Source: Cinnamomum chago (taxonomy: Eukaryota > Streptophyta > Magnoliopsida > Laurales > Lauraceae). Taken from it: a stretch of DNA of 64,000 nucleotides. The notes under the pieces were generated by a model. The model did no database searches. It had not been told where the DNA came from and saw nothing but the letters and a program-made list of their open reading frames with translations. A program made the position numbers and the translations under genes. Shown here one piece after another: positions 1 through 10,922 of this stretch (position 1 is its first letter; every line of letters begins with the position of its first letter). The stretch covers positions 65,229,501-65,293,500 of the forward strand of contig CP142451.1 in NCBI GenBank assembly GCA_038049695.1, read 5' to 3'.

Positions 1-3000
1 GCCATCACTCCCCATTGCAATAGGGATAAGCCTTTTTCCTGTGCCACTTCTCTCTGCACCACAAAAGATGGATTACTACTGAGATCACATTGTCTGTCAT
101 GCAATTCAAAAGAATGCCATGAAATTGAACAAATCATTTCTTGATTAGTTTTTGAGGTTAAACCTTTTATATCAAGATAAGATAGTGAGATACTATGATC
201 CCACACTTGCATTATCTAACCTTACCCATGAGATTGAAGCTAGAACATTCATCATGCCGCCAATCAACCTCCTTGATGGATGGCTTTAGTTAATTAGTCA
301 TGACATTTTTTTCAGGTAATTTAGTAACCAAGTACCCATTTAGGGTCAAAAGAGGACCAAACATTTTCTAAATATGAATATCTAAGACTATTTCATATCA
401 TACCAGACCCTATACTTTATTAAGATTGTAACACCTTTTAAAGTTGCCATTGTCCTTTAATTTTTATTAAATATCTTCTTTACATTCAAATAGCCTACAT
501 TCATTTATTTTTAAGTGCTTCATCATGATCTGAACATTACTTTACCTTAGTTGTCTCTGTTATTATTCTTTCCTTTCTCACTAAAGATTTCTGCTCTATA
601 GTTTTTCACTTGCCTGTTCCCCTCGAGAAGTAAACATGGATTCAAGCATTTTAAGCCACATCGTTTGCCAAGAAAAGACTACATACTAGATTACAATCTT
701 ACTATTTTGTTCATGAAGATAGAACTTATGGCAGTTATAATAGAGCTAGAATAAATGACACAAGCAGAAGAATAAGATTTTCATATATAGTTTGAACCAT
801 AAATTAGTATTGGATCAACTTTCCACCCACCTTGTAGTAGAAATATAACTCTGAACAGCTTTTTCTTGTTCATCATCATAGATAAACCACTTGTCTTGAG
901 GTGTTACCAAATCCTGGTTCCCAATATCTGTAAAGAAGCATAACAATGGTGAAAATAATAATAGTAAGTGAAGCAATATCGGGGCTCCAGAATTTCAATC
1001 TCATTTATTAAAAGAGAAGAAAATTCAGAAATTACGAACCTTGAAGCAAAATATGTGATCCATCGGAATGGCTCCTCAGTTTCCAATATGCTCGACCATT
1101 TTGATCCAAAAGAAGAGGCTCTGTCCTGACAGCATCTAATCTTTGTTTCTCTACAACAATAGTTCACAATCAGGCAATGGAGTTGCCAAAAAAAAAAAAA
1201 AATAGAAAACAAACAATTATTAGTTATAAAAGACACTAACAATACATAATTATATACACAGGTACAACAATTATGTTATGAGAAACTGGATAGAAAGAGA
1301 AGCATGCTAAGCTTTCCTTTCACTACATTTTTACCATTAAAAACCCTTGATTTTCTTTTGGGCTAGAGTGCCTCATATCAGAATTGTGCATTTACTTTAC
1401 AATTTAATAATACCCCATTTTCCGTATAATAATCTAGATGTTTCAGAAGTTGGTGACAATAATAGTCTTATCAACATTAAGTATTTTATATTGCAGTTTT
1501 GATACAGATGAATGAGCTCACCATGAGAGGGATTTCGAAACACCCTTCACCCTTTTTTTATTTACTTTCATATGCAGCCAAACTAGGAACCCTTAGTTTC
1601 TGATTTAATAAAACAAGGTTTCAAGCCTTAGAAAAGATAGAATCCTAACACCATTTGTATATACCCATATATGTAGAAAATGTCCTTTAGTTTGAGATCA
1701 AAAGTCTGTGAAAGCAGTGCTCTGCATCATCTTAAAAATCATTAATTTCATGGAATCCATTACTTAAAAACAATCCACACCACATTAATCAAGCTCATGT
1801 CATATATGGTCACCCTAATGCAATTTCACAAAAGATGTGGAGACAAAGGTTATGTGTTAAACTAAAATCTAGTTCCTGAGTTCCTTATAAGTTACCTTTT
1901 AACCTCAATTTCTTTGTTGTTGCTTTACGTCATTATAGAAGCTTAAAGAAAATCTCAACAAAGATATTGAACAAGAAAATCTAAGTCCGACCAAATAGTC
2001 AGCACAAAACAATATTCATACTACATAAAAAGGACTTCTTTCATTGCAAATATGATGTAGTCAGGACATTGGATTATGTCTCTGGCTTCAACTGCACAAG
2101 AGTGGAATATATTGTGTAAACAAAATGCATAAAAAAAAGCATTTAAAATTTGCAGAACCAGAGAAAAGAAACAACCATGTTTAATTATTGCATTGAAATA
2201 ATACACATGTACAAAATTCACTATACCTCTTAATAAATGTTTTGGCAAACACATTTTTCTCCCATTAAGTCAAATATAAAGATGATTTGCAAAGGTTGGC
2301 ACCTGATGCAACTTAGAATTCAAGTTCAGTTCATAGGAATAGTTCTGAACTTGTTTTTGCAACATTAGCAAAAAACAACTTAAACATAAACCCATTGGTT
2401 ATGATTTGAAACATCACACTTATAGTAAATAAGCCAAGCATCTCAAGACAAAGAAGCTAGAACATACTCTTAGGAACCATATCCTTTGCTTCTACCATCT
2501 CAGCATGAGCTTTCTGTGTCTCAGCCTTTATTTTTGAAACTGCATGATCATTCAGATTGAGCATAAACCTAACTAACAATATCGCAGTTAAAAGAAAATA
2601 TTTACTTATTTAGATAGAAATGCATGAGATAGGCAATCCCTCAAACAGATTCATGATATGAATATCTTCATCCTACCTAAACCAATCCATGTCCAATCCA
2701 TCCTCATGAACCAAAATAATAAAGAGCCCAATGAAGTTACAAATATAGGGAGCAGCAGCAGAAACTGAAGGATGCACGAAACTGTCAAGACCAGACGCAA
2801 CAGCAGAAACTGAAGGATGCACGAAAAAAAAAAAACAGAATGTAGCAGCAGCAATAGAAAGAACACAATGCACGAAAAAAAAAACCAGCAACAAGAACAC
2901 TGTCAAGACCAGACGCAGAGATCACCAAAAAAAAAGAATGTAGCAGCAGAACAAAAAAAAACAAAAAAGAAAAGAAACAGCAGCATCACAAGAAACATCA

Positions 3001-3430
3001 GAAAAGAAAAAATGTAGCAGCAGAGCAAAAAAACAAAAAGAACAACAGCAATAGAAAGAAAACAGCAGCACAGCAGGGAAAAAAACAGCAGGGAAAAAAC
3101 AACAATGTGAAGAAACGCAGCAGGGGAAAAAAACAGCAGAAACACAGCAGGGAAAAAAAATACAGAATAGCAGCAAGAAAAACAGCAGCAGAGATCGTGA
3201 GAAAACAGAAAAAAAAAAAAACAGAGAGAGAGAGAATAGAAAACAGTAGCAGTAGAAGAAAAGGGAAAAAAAGAAACGAAACAAAAAGAATGGAAAGAAC
3301 GTGATGTACCTGGCACCTGCGCAGCGCCGGAAGAGCAGCTTCTTCCTCTTCGTCGTCGTCGTCGTCGTCTTCTTCTTCTTCTGCTTCCAGCGACTCCCTG
3401 CTTCCAGCGATTCCTCTTCTTTTTTTTTTT
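1..3430 (-). CDS. Host gene, 5' part: DDT/WHIM-type chromatin protein (partial, spliced)
   Basis: Exons read on the minus strand are about 3317-3430 (acidic Glu/Asp run, then ALPALRR), 2468-2568, 1040-1150, 831-927 and tentatively 1-78. The first four join in phase at GT/AG sites and keep an open frame. The third and fourth give LDAVRTEPLLLDQNGRAYW and then DKWFIYDDEQEKAVQSYIS. The R-x-E-P-L-x-x-D-x-x-G-R-x-YW pattern resembles WHIM motifs of plant DDT-domain proteins, which partner ISWI chromatin remodellers in the nucleus. No in-frame ATG was found upstream of the acidic exon, and an in-frame stop lies about 20 codons before it. The start is therefore unresolved: a missing upstream exon, a downstream Met (FMLNLND) or a decayed 5' end. 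The acceptor of the 1-78 exon has alternatives. The gene continues off the left edge. Exon chaining is fairly sure; the family name is from motif memory. Confidence 0.6.
2740..3300. repeat. A-rich / GCAGCA simple-sequence tract in host intron 1
   Basis: About 560 bases of poly-A runs interleaved with cagcag and gcagca units, plus short local duplications such as two copies of gcagaaactgaaggatgcac. It lies between the acidic first exon and the second exon of the host gene. Long frames in it on either strand give only Lys/Gln/Ser or Phe/Leu/Cys-rich translations and are not genes. Confidence 0.8.
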
Positions 3431-3985
3431 GTTTCGTTAAGTCACCTAGGGCACGATATATGCCCTTTTTTGTTGGGCTAGGCCGCTGGATTGTTGGGCT
3501 GGATCATTTTCTAACTTAAGCCCATTGACTGTTGGGCTGGATCATTTTTTTTTCTAAAATCTTAAGTTTTTGTCCAAATATGCTTCGGAAATAAGACTTT
3601 TATCAATCAGAGATGACCGTTGGAAGATGCCGGACTCATCGTCATGCTCACCGTCAAGATTTCACTCTTTTCCCCCTTCTCAGTTACTTCTTATGTTCCG
3701 TCTTCTCTTTAGCGCGGGAACTAAAATCACTCCCACCTCTTGTTTTCATTTTTTTTTGTAATGTGATTTTCCCTCTTTTTATTATTTTGATACCATTGTA
3801 ACACATTACTAATCGTCACAAATATCCAATAAATGTTACAAAATAATTCAAGTATTTGCAAAGATATTTACTAACGATTATGAATATTGCTAACGGATAA
3901 TAAATGTGACAAATTACCTAACGGAAATATTTGCATTACTAATAAGAAATCTCAAATGTTGCAAAATCACCCAAATGGTGTAGTG
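3431..3985. other. Upstream flank of host gene; possible CACTA-like end
   Basis: No convincing gene. Includes TTGGGCTGG repeats at about 3470-3540. The stretch from about 3790 to 3985 has repeated cgtcacaaat / aacggataat / tgttacaaaa words and ends in ggtgtagtg, which recalls the subterminal repeats and end of a CACTA transposon. No matching left end or target duplication was found, so that reading is weak. Confidence 0.3.
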
Positions 3986-5076
3986 ATGGCAAGGACATAT
4001 CTGCATCCTGAAGCTGTCAGGCTAATATCCAGGGTCCTTTTCCAGTCTATAAAGTTGGATTCCATCAACTTATTCTGGTTGAGGATGGTCGCAAGTGGAT
4101 TGAAAGTATTTGAATTCATGCTTGAAAAAACTGTAGCACATAACCATACATTCAATTAATGAATTTAAATGACATTAGGGTTTAGTATTCTACCAAATTT
4201 ATGTGGGAATCCTCATAACCACTATATTCAAAATACATCGGAATCCCAATCTCCGGGGTATGCCTCCTTGGGGAGTGCGAATACCACCTAGATTGGTGCG
4301 GATCAAAGTTGGTCAAAATTAGGATTAAGACTAACTTTCCATGATCCCCTTCATTCATTATTATCTAGGTATCTCATACCAAATAATGAATGACTCCCGA
4401 TTAGCTTCGGTTTCTAAAATAAATGAGGCAAATCCTTGGGGATAATACATCATTATTTTAGTTAAGTGTGACCCACCAACTAGCATTGCATGACAACCGT
4501 TGCAAGCAACTCCTCCTTGGGGAGTGGGCCCCCGCCCCGTCTCACCAACACTATCCGTAGGAGATCCATATCTAGTAACCAGACAAATAAAAGCCCTCTG
4601 TGGGGAACGGCCATTCTCAAGTTGGCGCGAGGCTAATACTTTCGTTACAATGGACCTATGGTGGAAAACCATGGGGATTTCTAAATATGAATGCCCCGCT
4701 CCCACTTAATATTTTATAATTGAGGATTTCCATGTAAGGTATTAGGGCCCACATATATATGAACATCAAATCATCTCATGATATGATCAAAGATTGGTTC
4801 CAAGTCAAGTTATTCTTAGGAAAGTCCAGTTTCTTAAATTAGTGTTACCAATGTGTCCATCTCATGGGTCATCAACACTAATTAGAACTCTTTCCAAAAA
4901 TTAATTTGATTTGACCAATTTTAGTAACTTGCTATGTTTGGATCAGATTTGGAAATATTCTAAATTAAGCATGCATCCATAAATAGAAAGTGCTAAAATT
5001 AGAAACTAGTCCTCTCCTCCACATGGCCCTAGCGAAATAGACTTCTTGGACTTCTAGACTTTCCAAAACTTTGTAA
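3986..5076 (-). other. Non-coding segment continuous with 38308-39082 before S2 inserted
   Basis: No gene supported. Two copies of ctccttggggagtg occur at about 4267 and 4511. The segment ends in tgtaa (5072-5076), the target duplication of S2, whose partner lies at 38308-38312. Removing S2 joins this stretch to 38313-39082, which is followed by a primer-binding site and an LTR. It is therefore probably part of the non-coding internal region of an older minus-strand LTR element. Its left limit is not visible. Confidence 0.4.
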
Positions 5077-6941
5077 TGAAAGTCCTTGGGATCCTAACCC
5101 TAGAGGGGGGGGGGTGAATAGGGTGAGCTACAATTATGACTAATTTAAAACAATTTTAACTTCTTAACAAAAACTAGTCACAAGTGATGATTAACCATAC
5201 AATATGCGGAAGCTAAACAAAAACAATCACCACATAGCAATCACCACAACACAATATTTATAGTGGTTCGGCCAACGTGCCTACATCCACTACCGGCTTG
5301 TGCATCCAACACCCCACCGGATTTCCACTATTTATGCTTTTTCAAAGGCTAAGCAATAACCTATACAAAGTTGTTTTTCTAGGCTCAACAACCACCTTTA
5401 CAAGATGCTTTTCAAGGCTAAGCAATAACCCTTACACAATGCTTTTCTTAGGCTAAGCAATAACCTTTACAAATCAAGAAGATTTTCTCAAAGATAGTGT
5501 TTACACAACACTCTAAGAGATTACAATTTAAGCTCAAATTAATTTGCCTCTAAATAGGCGGATATGAAACTGAAAACTAACTCACACAAACACTCAAAGA
5601 AATGCAAAGATGTATGCTTATGAAGTGTGTATGTGAAAACTTCAATCAAGTTTAAAAGTAAGCTCAATCAATTTATGCTTAATGCAATTCGAAAAATTAA
5701 GGCACAAAAAGATATGATTGAAGTTCTATGCAAATCACTTGAACAATTACACACTTGTGAATGATATGAAAATCTAAAGATCACAAGTTGTATGAAAGTG
5801 TTTAAGCCTAATCAAGTGATGCATGTGCAATGTTGTTTTCTAAACTAATTTGACTAAAGATTAAATGAATGAAAACAACAAGGGAAGTTTCAACCAAGTG
5901 AAATAATCATGCAATAAAAGAAATCAAAGATTTAGGCTAAGCATGATTAAGAAAGTTTAAAACAAAACTTGGGTTGAAATCAAAGTGATGAATCCAATCT
6001 TGAATATCAAAGATGAAGGGTAGAATGGATTCAACACATCATAGTTATCATGCATAAAAACATTTACCAATAACTTAAACAAGCATGTAAACTATGATAA
6101 AGAAAGGTAGAGCTTACTTGGTGGTTTAACTCATTAATCCAAGCTTTAGCTCTCCTAATGACCTTCTAGCCTTTCCAACTTCATCCCCTTTCAATGGCTC
6201 CAAAAATGGTCTCAAAGGTTCATGTGTCAAGCCTTGAAAAAGGTTGGAAATGAATGGACTTTATAGCAAAAAACAGTCCAACGGCTAGTCTCTCGGTCGA
6301 CCTAGAAACAGGCCTCGGTCGACCATGAACACACAACGGTCAAAAAAGTGACCGTTGGAGCTTCAGGTGCGGTCAAGCTGCAGTGTCCTCGGTCGACCGA
6401 GATACAGGTCTCAGTCGACTGGCGACACTGCCGGGTGACTGCCCTGTTGACCAAAAATCCAATTTTTTCATATTTGAAGGTATTTCTTTGGGGAACTTTT
6501 TGGCCACTAAATCAAGCTTGAATAACATGTTTTAAGTCATTCTAAGATGTTTAAAAACATGAAACACCCAAAGCCTAAAATGATTTGAAACTTTAAAAAC
6601 AAAGGCTAGCTTGATTTCTAAAAGCTCTTTTCAAATGAAAATGCATACAAAACTGATTCTGAAAGTGATGAATGTATGCAAGGCTCAAACCTAAATTCTC
6701 AAAATGATTTTCCAAATGTAATGCACAAAGAATTAGGTTTTCAAAAGAGTTTGTATTCTAAAACCAATGCATCCAAGTTTAGAAACAAAACATGCATAAA
6801 ACAAGATTTTTACAACTCTTTAAAAACAATGCATGTATAAAACAAGATTTCAAGATTTTCTAAAACAATGCATGAGTGTAAATTCAAATGATGTGAATAT
6901 GTTAATGCATCCATCAAATTGCAAATACAAAATCCCTAACA
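5077..6941 (-). repeat. S2 3' LTR
   Basis: A TG...CA-bounded repeat of 1865 bases, nearly identical to 36436-38307 apart from a poly-G run near its low-coordinate end. A Sirevirus-style promoter module lies at 6259-6422. About 34-base repeats centred on a gctaagcaataacc word lie at 5335-5470. Confidence 0.92.
6259..6422 (-). promoter_or_regulatory. S2 3' LTR promoter module: palindromes, MSA motifs, TATA
   Basis: Read on the minus strand, four GGTCGACC-type palindromes (near 6292, 6314, 6389 and 6410) precede a TATA box (complement of 6259-6265). Two exact matches to the MSA consensus YCYAACGGYYA lie at 6277-6287 (TCCAACGGCTA, plus strand) and 6349-6359 (TCCAACGGTCA, minus strand). The second forms one arm of a CAACGGTCA / TGACCGTTG inverted repeat. 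MSA motifs bind three-repeat MYB factors at G2/M; use here is inference. Confidence 0.6.
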
Positions 6942-7383
6942 ATCTCCCCCTTTGCAATTTGATGGCAACTTACTTATCATTGAATTAACACAACAAGTCT
7001 TCAGCTCCCCCTAAGCTGGACAAGTCTTGAAATCTTCTTGGATGCTCCTCCTCTTAGCTTGGGCTCTTTTCTTCATTCTTCTTGATGCTTGGAGCTTGAT
7101 CATTCTTCAAGCTTTCTCTTCTTCTTTCCTTTCTATGACCAAGCATCTTCTTTAGCTCCAAGCTTTCTTTCTTCTATTTGCTCTCCCCCTTTGACCATGC
7201 CCTTCTCTCCCTTTGGCAAGATATGCATTCACTCCCTTTGTAGAAGATCATACACAACTCTCCCCTTAGGAAGCTTGGACATTCTCTTCACCCTTCTTGA
7301 GAACTTGAATGCTCTCTACCCCTTTGAAGTGTAGGAGATCTTCGAGTACTTGAACTCTCTCTCCCCCTTTGACATTAAATTGC
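6942..7383 (-). other. S2 internal 3' end with polypurine tracts
   Basis: The last part of the S2 internal region on the minus strand, matching 23255-23698 of S1. On the minus strand it contains several AAAGGGGGAG-type tracts, the last directly before the LTR at 6941. It stops at the aaagg duplication (7384-7388) made by S1 and resumes at 25637. Confidence 0.85.
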
Positions 7384-7890
7384 AAAGGTGTTAGGGATTT
7401 TGTATTTGCAATTTGATGGATGCATTAACATATTCACATCATTTGAATTTACACTCATGCATTGTTTTAGAAAATCTTGAAATCTTGTTTTATACATGCA
7501 TTGTTTTTAAAGAGTTGTAAAAGTTTTGTTTTATGCATGTTTTGGTTTTATACTTGGATGCATTGTTTTTAGTATTCAAACTGTTTTGAAAACCTAATTC
7601 TTTGTGCTTCATATTTGGAAAATCATTTGAGAAGATAGGTTTGTGCATTGCATACATTCATCATTTTCAGAATCATTTTTGTATGCATTGTTTTTGAAAA
7701 AGAGTTTTTGGAAATCAAGCTAGCCTTTGGTTTTAAACTTTTGAATCATTTTAGGCTTTGTGTGTTTCATGTTTTTAAACCCTTAGAATGATTTAAAACA
7801 TGTTTTTAAGCTTGATTTATTGGCCCAAATAGTTCCACAAAGAAATACTTTGAAACTTGCAAAAGTGGAAATTTTGGCCTGTGCAGTGTC

Positions 7891-8066
7891 GCCGGTCGAC
7901 CGAGACCTGCTTCCCGGTCGACCGGGAACACTGTTGGTCGAGTGGGCAGTTTCTGAACTGAAATCTGCCAACAGTTAAAAATATGACCGTTGTGCTTTCT
8001 CGGTCGACCGAGACCTCTTTGCAGGTCGACCGAGGACTAGCCGTTGGGCACTTTTTGGCTATAAAG
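7891..8066 (+). promoter_or_regulatory. S1 5' LTR promoter module
   Basis: Palindromes cggtcgaccg (7893-7902), cccggtcgaccggg (7913-7926), ctcggtcgaccgag (7999-8012) and ggtcgacc (8024-8031) come first. An exact MSA match, CCCAACGGCTA, lies on the minus strand at 8038-8048. A TATA box (tataaag) follows 12 bases later at 8060. The order is the same as in S2 and S3. Confidence 0.6.
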
Positions 8067-8863
8067 TCCATTCATTTCCAACCTTTTTCAAGGCTTGACA
8101 CATGAACCTTTGAGACCATTTTGGAGCCAAAGAAAGGGGATGAAGTTGGAAAGGCTAGAGGGTCATTAGGAGAGCTAAAGCTTGGATTAATGAGTTAAAC
8201 CACCAAGTAAGCTCTACCTTTCTAAAACATAGTTTACATGCATTGTTTAAGTTATTGGTAATTGATTTTGTGCATGTTAACTATGATGTGATGAATCCAT
8301 TCTTCTCTTAATCTTTGATGTAATTAAGATTGGATTCCTCACTTTGTTTTCATCCAAGTTGTTTTTAAATCTTCTTAATCATGCTTAGCCTAAATCTTTG
8401 ATTTCCTTTATATAGCATGATTCATTTTCTTGGTTGAAACATAATTTGTTGTTTTCATTCATGTAAACATTAGTAAAATTATTTTGGTTTTGAAAACAAC
8501 ATTGCACATGCATCACATGTTCTAAGTTAGTCATTTTCATACAACTTGTGATTCTTTGATTTTCATATCATTAACAAGTTATTTTACATACATGTGATTT
8601 GCATTAAACTTCAATCAAATCTTTTATGTGCCTTAAACTTTGAAATGCTTTGAGCATACATTTGAATAAGCCTTCTTTTTAAACTTGATTGAAGTTATCA
8701 CACACACACATCATGAGCATTCATCTTTGCATTCATATAGTGTTTGTGTGAGTTTGTTTTAAACTTTCATATCCGCCTATTTTAAAGGCAAATACATTGT
8801 GCTTAAATTGTAATCTCTTAGAGTGATCTTTTGAGAAGACACTTTCTTAGAGAAATATTTATC

Positions 8864-9036
8864 TTGTAAGGTTATTGCTTAGCCTAAGAAAAGCATTGTG
8901 TAAAGGTTATTGCTTAGCCTTGAAAAGCATCTTGTAAAGGTTATTGCTTAGCCTATAAAAGCACATTGAGAGGTTGTTGTTTAGCTTAGAAAAACAACAT
9001 TGTAAGGGTTATTGCTTAGCCTAGTAAAAAGCATAC
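8864..9036 (+). repeat. 34-35 base tandem repeats in S1 5' LTR transcribed part
   Basis: Five units built on aggttattgcttagcct...aaaagcat. Each has a short hairpin potential, tgctt pairing with aagca around ttagcc. The same array in the right LTR (25160-25375) has six units. Equivalent arrays exist in S2 (5335-5470, 36705-36835) and S3 (51325-51455). Confidence 0.8.
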
Positions 9037-9294
9037 ATAGTGGAAATCCGGTGGGGTGATTGGATCACAAGCCGGTAGTGGACGTAGGCATTGAGGCCGA
9101 ACCACTATAAACCTTGGTGTTGTGGTGCTTGCTTTTGTGGTGATTGTTTATTTTAGCTTCCGCATATTGATTGATTTATCATCACATGTGACTAGTTTTT
9201 GTTAAGAATTAAAATTGGTCTTAATTAGTCATAATTGTAGCTCACCCTATTCACCCCCCCCCCCTCTAGGGTTAGGATCCCAAGGACTTTCAAT

Positions 9295-9305
9295 TGGTAT
9301 CAGAG
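9295..9305 (+). promoter_or_regulatory. S1 primer-binding site
   Basis: tggtatcagag two bases after the LTR end is complementary to the 3' end of initiator Met tRNA, the usual primer of Ty1/Copia elements. Confidence 0.88.
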
Positions 9306-9391
9306 ACTCGTGCTCTATCTTAGGATCAAGTGTTTGGAACTCTTGATTAGGTGTAAAAACCTAGAGTCAAAAACCCTAGAGTTGTCCTTAT

Positions 9392-10834
9392 ATGAAAATT
9401 ATTAGAATGGACTCCACTATGCTAGACCTTGTAGATTCTTCTAGACCCCTCATTCTTCCTTCTATTGGAGATTCAAACCCTCAAATTAATGAATCTCAAT
9501 ATGAGTCAAAAGAAGAAGAAATTGATTATGATGAAGATGATCTTCAACAAGCCTATAATGAATTATATAAAGTTTCCTTAAAGCTTGAGAAGAAAAACAA
9601 AAGTTTAAGAGAAGAATCTATGAATCTAAACAAACAATTAGTCTCTTCAAAAGATGAACTTAGAGAAAAAGAAGAAGTAATAAAATGTTTGGAATCTAAG
9701 TTCATGATCTCTTTAAATAACTTATCCAATATCAAAGATGAACAAAATGAGATCAAGATAAGTTATGATGATGTTAAAAAGGAAAACTTAAACCTAAGAG
9801 ATCAAGTAAAAAGGCAAGACAAAGACTTTATCAATTTAAAATCCAAGTTGACAATTTCCATGGAAAACATGTCAAATGTTCAAAGTAAATTAAAAACTTT
9901 AGAACTTGGATCTAATGTCATTAATGAACTTAAATTTGAATTAAAACTTGTCAATGAAGAGCTAAGCAAATATAAGGAAATTGAAAATGAACTTACAAAA
10001 GTCAAACATGAAAATTCAATCCTTCTAACCAATGTCACTCAACTTGAAGAATGTAAACAAAAGTATGAGTGCAAGTTTACCCAAAGTGAAGATAGACTTG
10101 AAAAATTATTTAAATTGGGTAAACCTCATGGAGATAGGACGGGTCTTGGATTTAATAGGAATATGTCTCATGACCCTAAATTCACCAACACTTTTGTGAA
10201 AGGTGAGTCCTCTTTCTCTAGCACTCTTTCTCCCTTGCCCAAATCAAAATGTAATTATTGTGGCATTGAAGGGCATTTTATGTTTGAGTGCAAACTAAGA
10301 AAAAGAAGCCATGTGTCTAAACCCATCTTTGAACTCAAAAATGTAAAACCTAAATCTATGAAGGGTAAGACATTAAAAATCAAAGAAGACTCCAAAAAGA
10401 CTAAACAAGGTAAATCATTTAAAATGGAGTCTCCTAAGATAGATTCTAAAAAGTTTAAACAAGTTAAACCAAGCTTGAAAGAATCTATGAACAAAAAGCT
10501 TCTCAACCTATCTCCCTTATATAAACCTATGAAAGAACTTTTGAATAAAGTAACCAAGTTAAATTTAAAATTCAAAAGTCAAGTAAAGGGAGAAAATAAG
10601 AAGAAAAGAAAAGTGAATCAATCCCCAAAGAAACAAACTCACCAACATCAAAAGACTAATCACCAATCCAAGCTAAATTTAGTCAAATCTAAATATCATG
10701 GTGATAAGTTTAAATTGAAAATTTATCAAGTTAAATCTCCTATAGTTGGTGAGACTTCCAAAATAGACCTCAAAGTTCAACCCTCTCAAGACCTTAGGTG
10801 GATTCCTAAGGTTATGTACTTAGACAAACCTTAA
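9392..10834 (+). CDS. gag: S1 Gag (coiled coil plus zinc knuckle), 480 aa
   Basis: Structural Gag-like protein of a Sirevirus. Residues about 40-210 are charged and heptad-rich, predicting a long coiled coil. They hold a repeat that starts SKFMISLNNLSN and restarts as SKLTISMENMSN 49 residues later. Then come the conserved block CKFTQSEDRLEKLFKLGKP and a CX2CX4HX4C zinc knuckle (CNYCGIEGHFMFEC, about residues 288-301). A very Lys-rich C-terminus follows, ending in DLRWIPKV. Zinc knuckles bind RNA genome, and the basic tail would help. The ATG lies about 100 bases past the primer site. The frame is open to a stop and is not followed by pol. It is 70% or more alike by eye to the S2 Gag. It would have to work with protease, integrase and reverse transcriptase from other elements. 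Confidence 0.85.
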   Translation: MKIIRMDSTMLDLVDSSRPLILPSIGDSNPQINESQYESKEEEIDYDEDDLQQAYNELYKVSLKLEKKNKSLREESMNLNKQLVSSKDELREKEEVIKCLESKFMISLNNLSNIKDEQNEIKISYDDVKKENLNLRDQVKRQDKDFINLKSKLTISMENMSNVQSKLKTLELGSNVINELKFELKLVNEELSKYKEIENELTKVKHENSILLTNVTQLEECKQKYECKFTQSEDRLEKLFKLGKPHGDRTGLGFNRNMSHDPKFTNTFVKGESSFSSTLSPLPKSKCNYCGIEGHFMFECKLRKRSHVSKPIFELKNVKPKSMKGKTLKIKEDSKKTKQGKSFKMESPKIDSKKFKQVKPSLKESMNKKLLNLSPLYKPMKELLNKVTKLNLKFKSQVKGENKKKRKVNQSPKKQTHQHQKTNHQSKLNLVKSKYHGDKFKLKIYQVKSPIVGETSKIDLKVQPSQDLRWIPKVMYLDKP

Positions 10835-10922
10835 GGCCTTGAACCTTCTTGACCAACCTATTCTTAATAGTTAAATCATTTTGTTGGTCATGTTGCATTT
10901 GCATTTTGTTTCTTTTAGTTAC
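10835..10922 (+). other. S1 post-gag leader of the non-coding region and Tekay target site
   Basis: Non-coding sequence after gag, matching 47146-47230 of S3. It ends in gttac (10918-10922), the duplication made by the Tekay element; the second copy is 21365-21369. Confidence 0.85.

Larger units (their letters stand above)
7389..9292 (+). repeat. S1 5' LTR
   Basis: A 1904-base LTR whose TATA box at 8060-8066 suggests U3 of about 0.7 kb. Five imperfect 34-35 base units lie at 8864-9036, and a C-run plus ctctagggttaggatcc lies at the 3' end. The partner is 23699-25636. Confidence 0.93.

Noticed and set aside
2651-3316. Several long overlapping frames on both strands
   Set aside because: They are simple-sequence translations (Phe/Leu/Cys or Lys/Gln/Arg) of the A-rich GCAGCA intron tract.
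3790-3985. Possible complete small CACTA-like element
   Set aside because: Only one end-like ggtgtagtg is visible; no opposite end or target duplication.
4361-4709. Frames of 114 and 69 residues on opposite strands
   Set aside because: No family likeness, no gene context; they lie in the non-coding internal part of an interrupted element.
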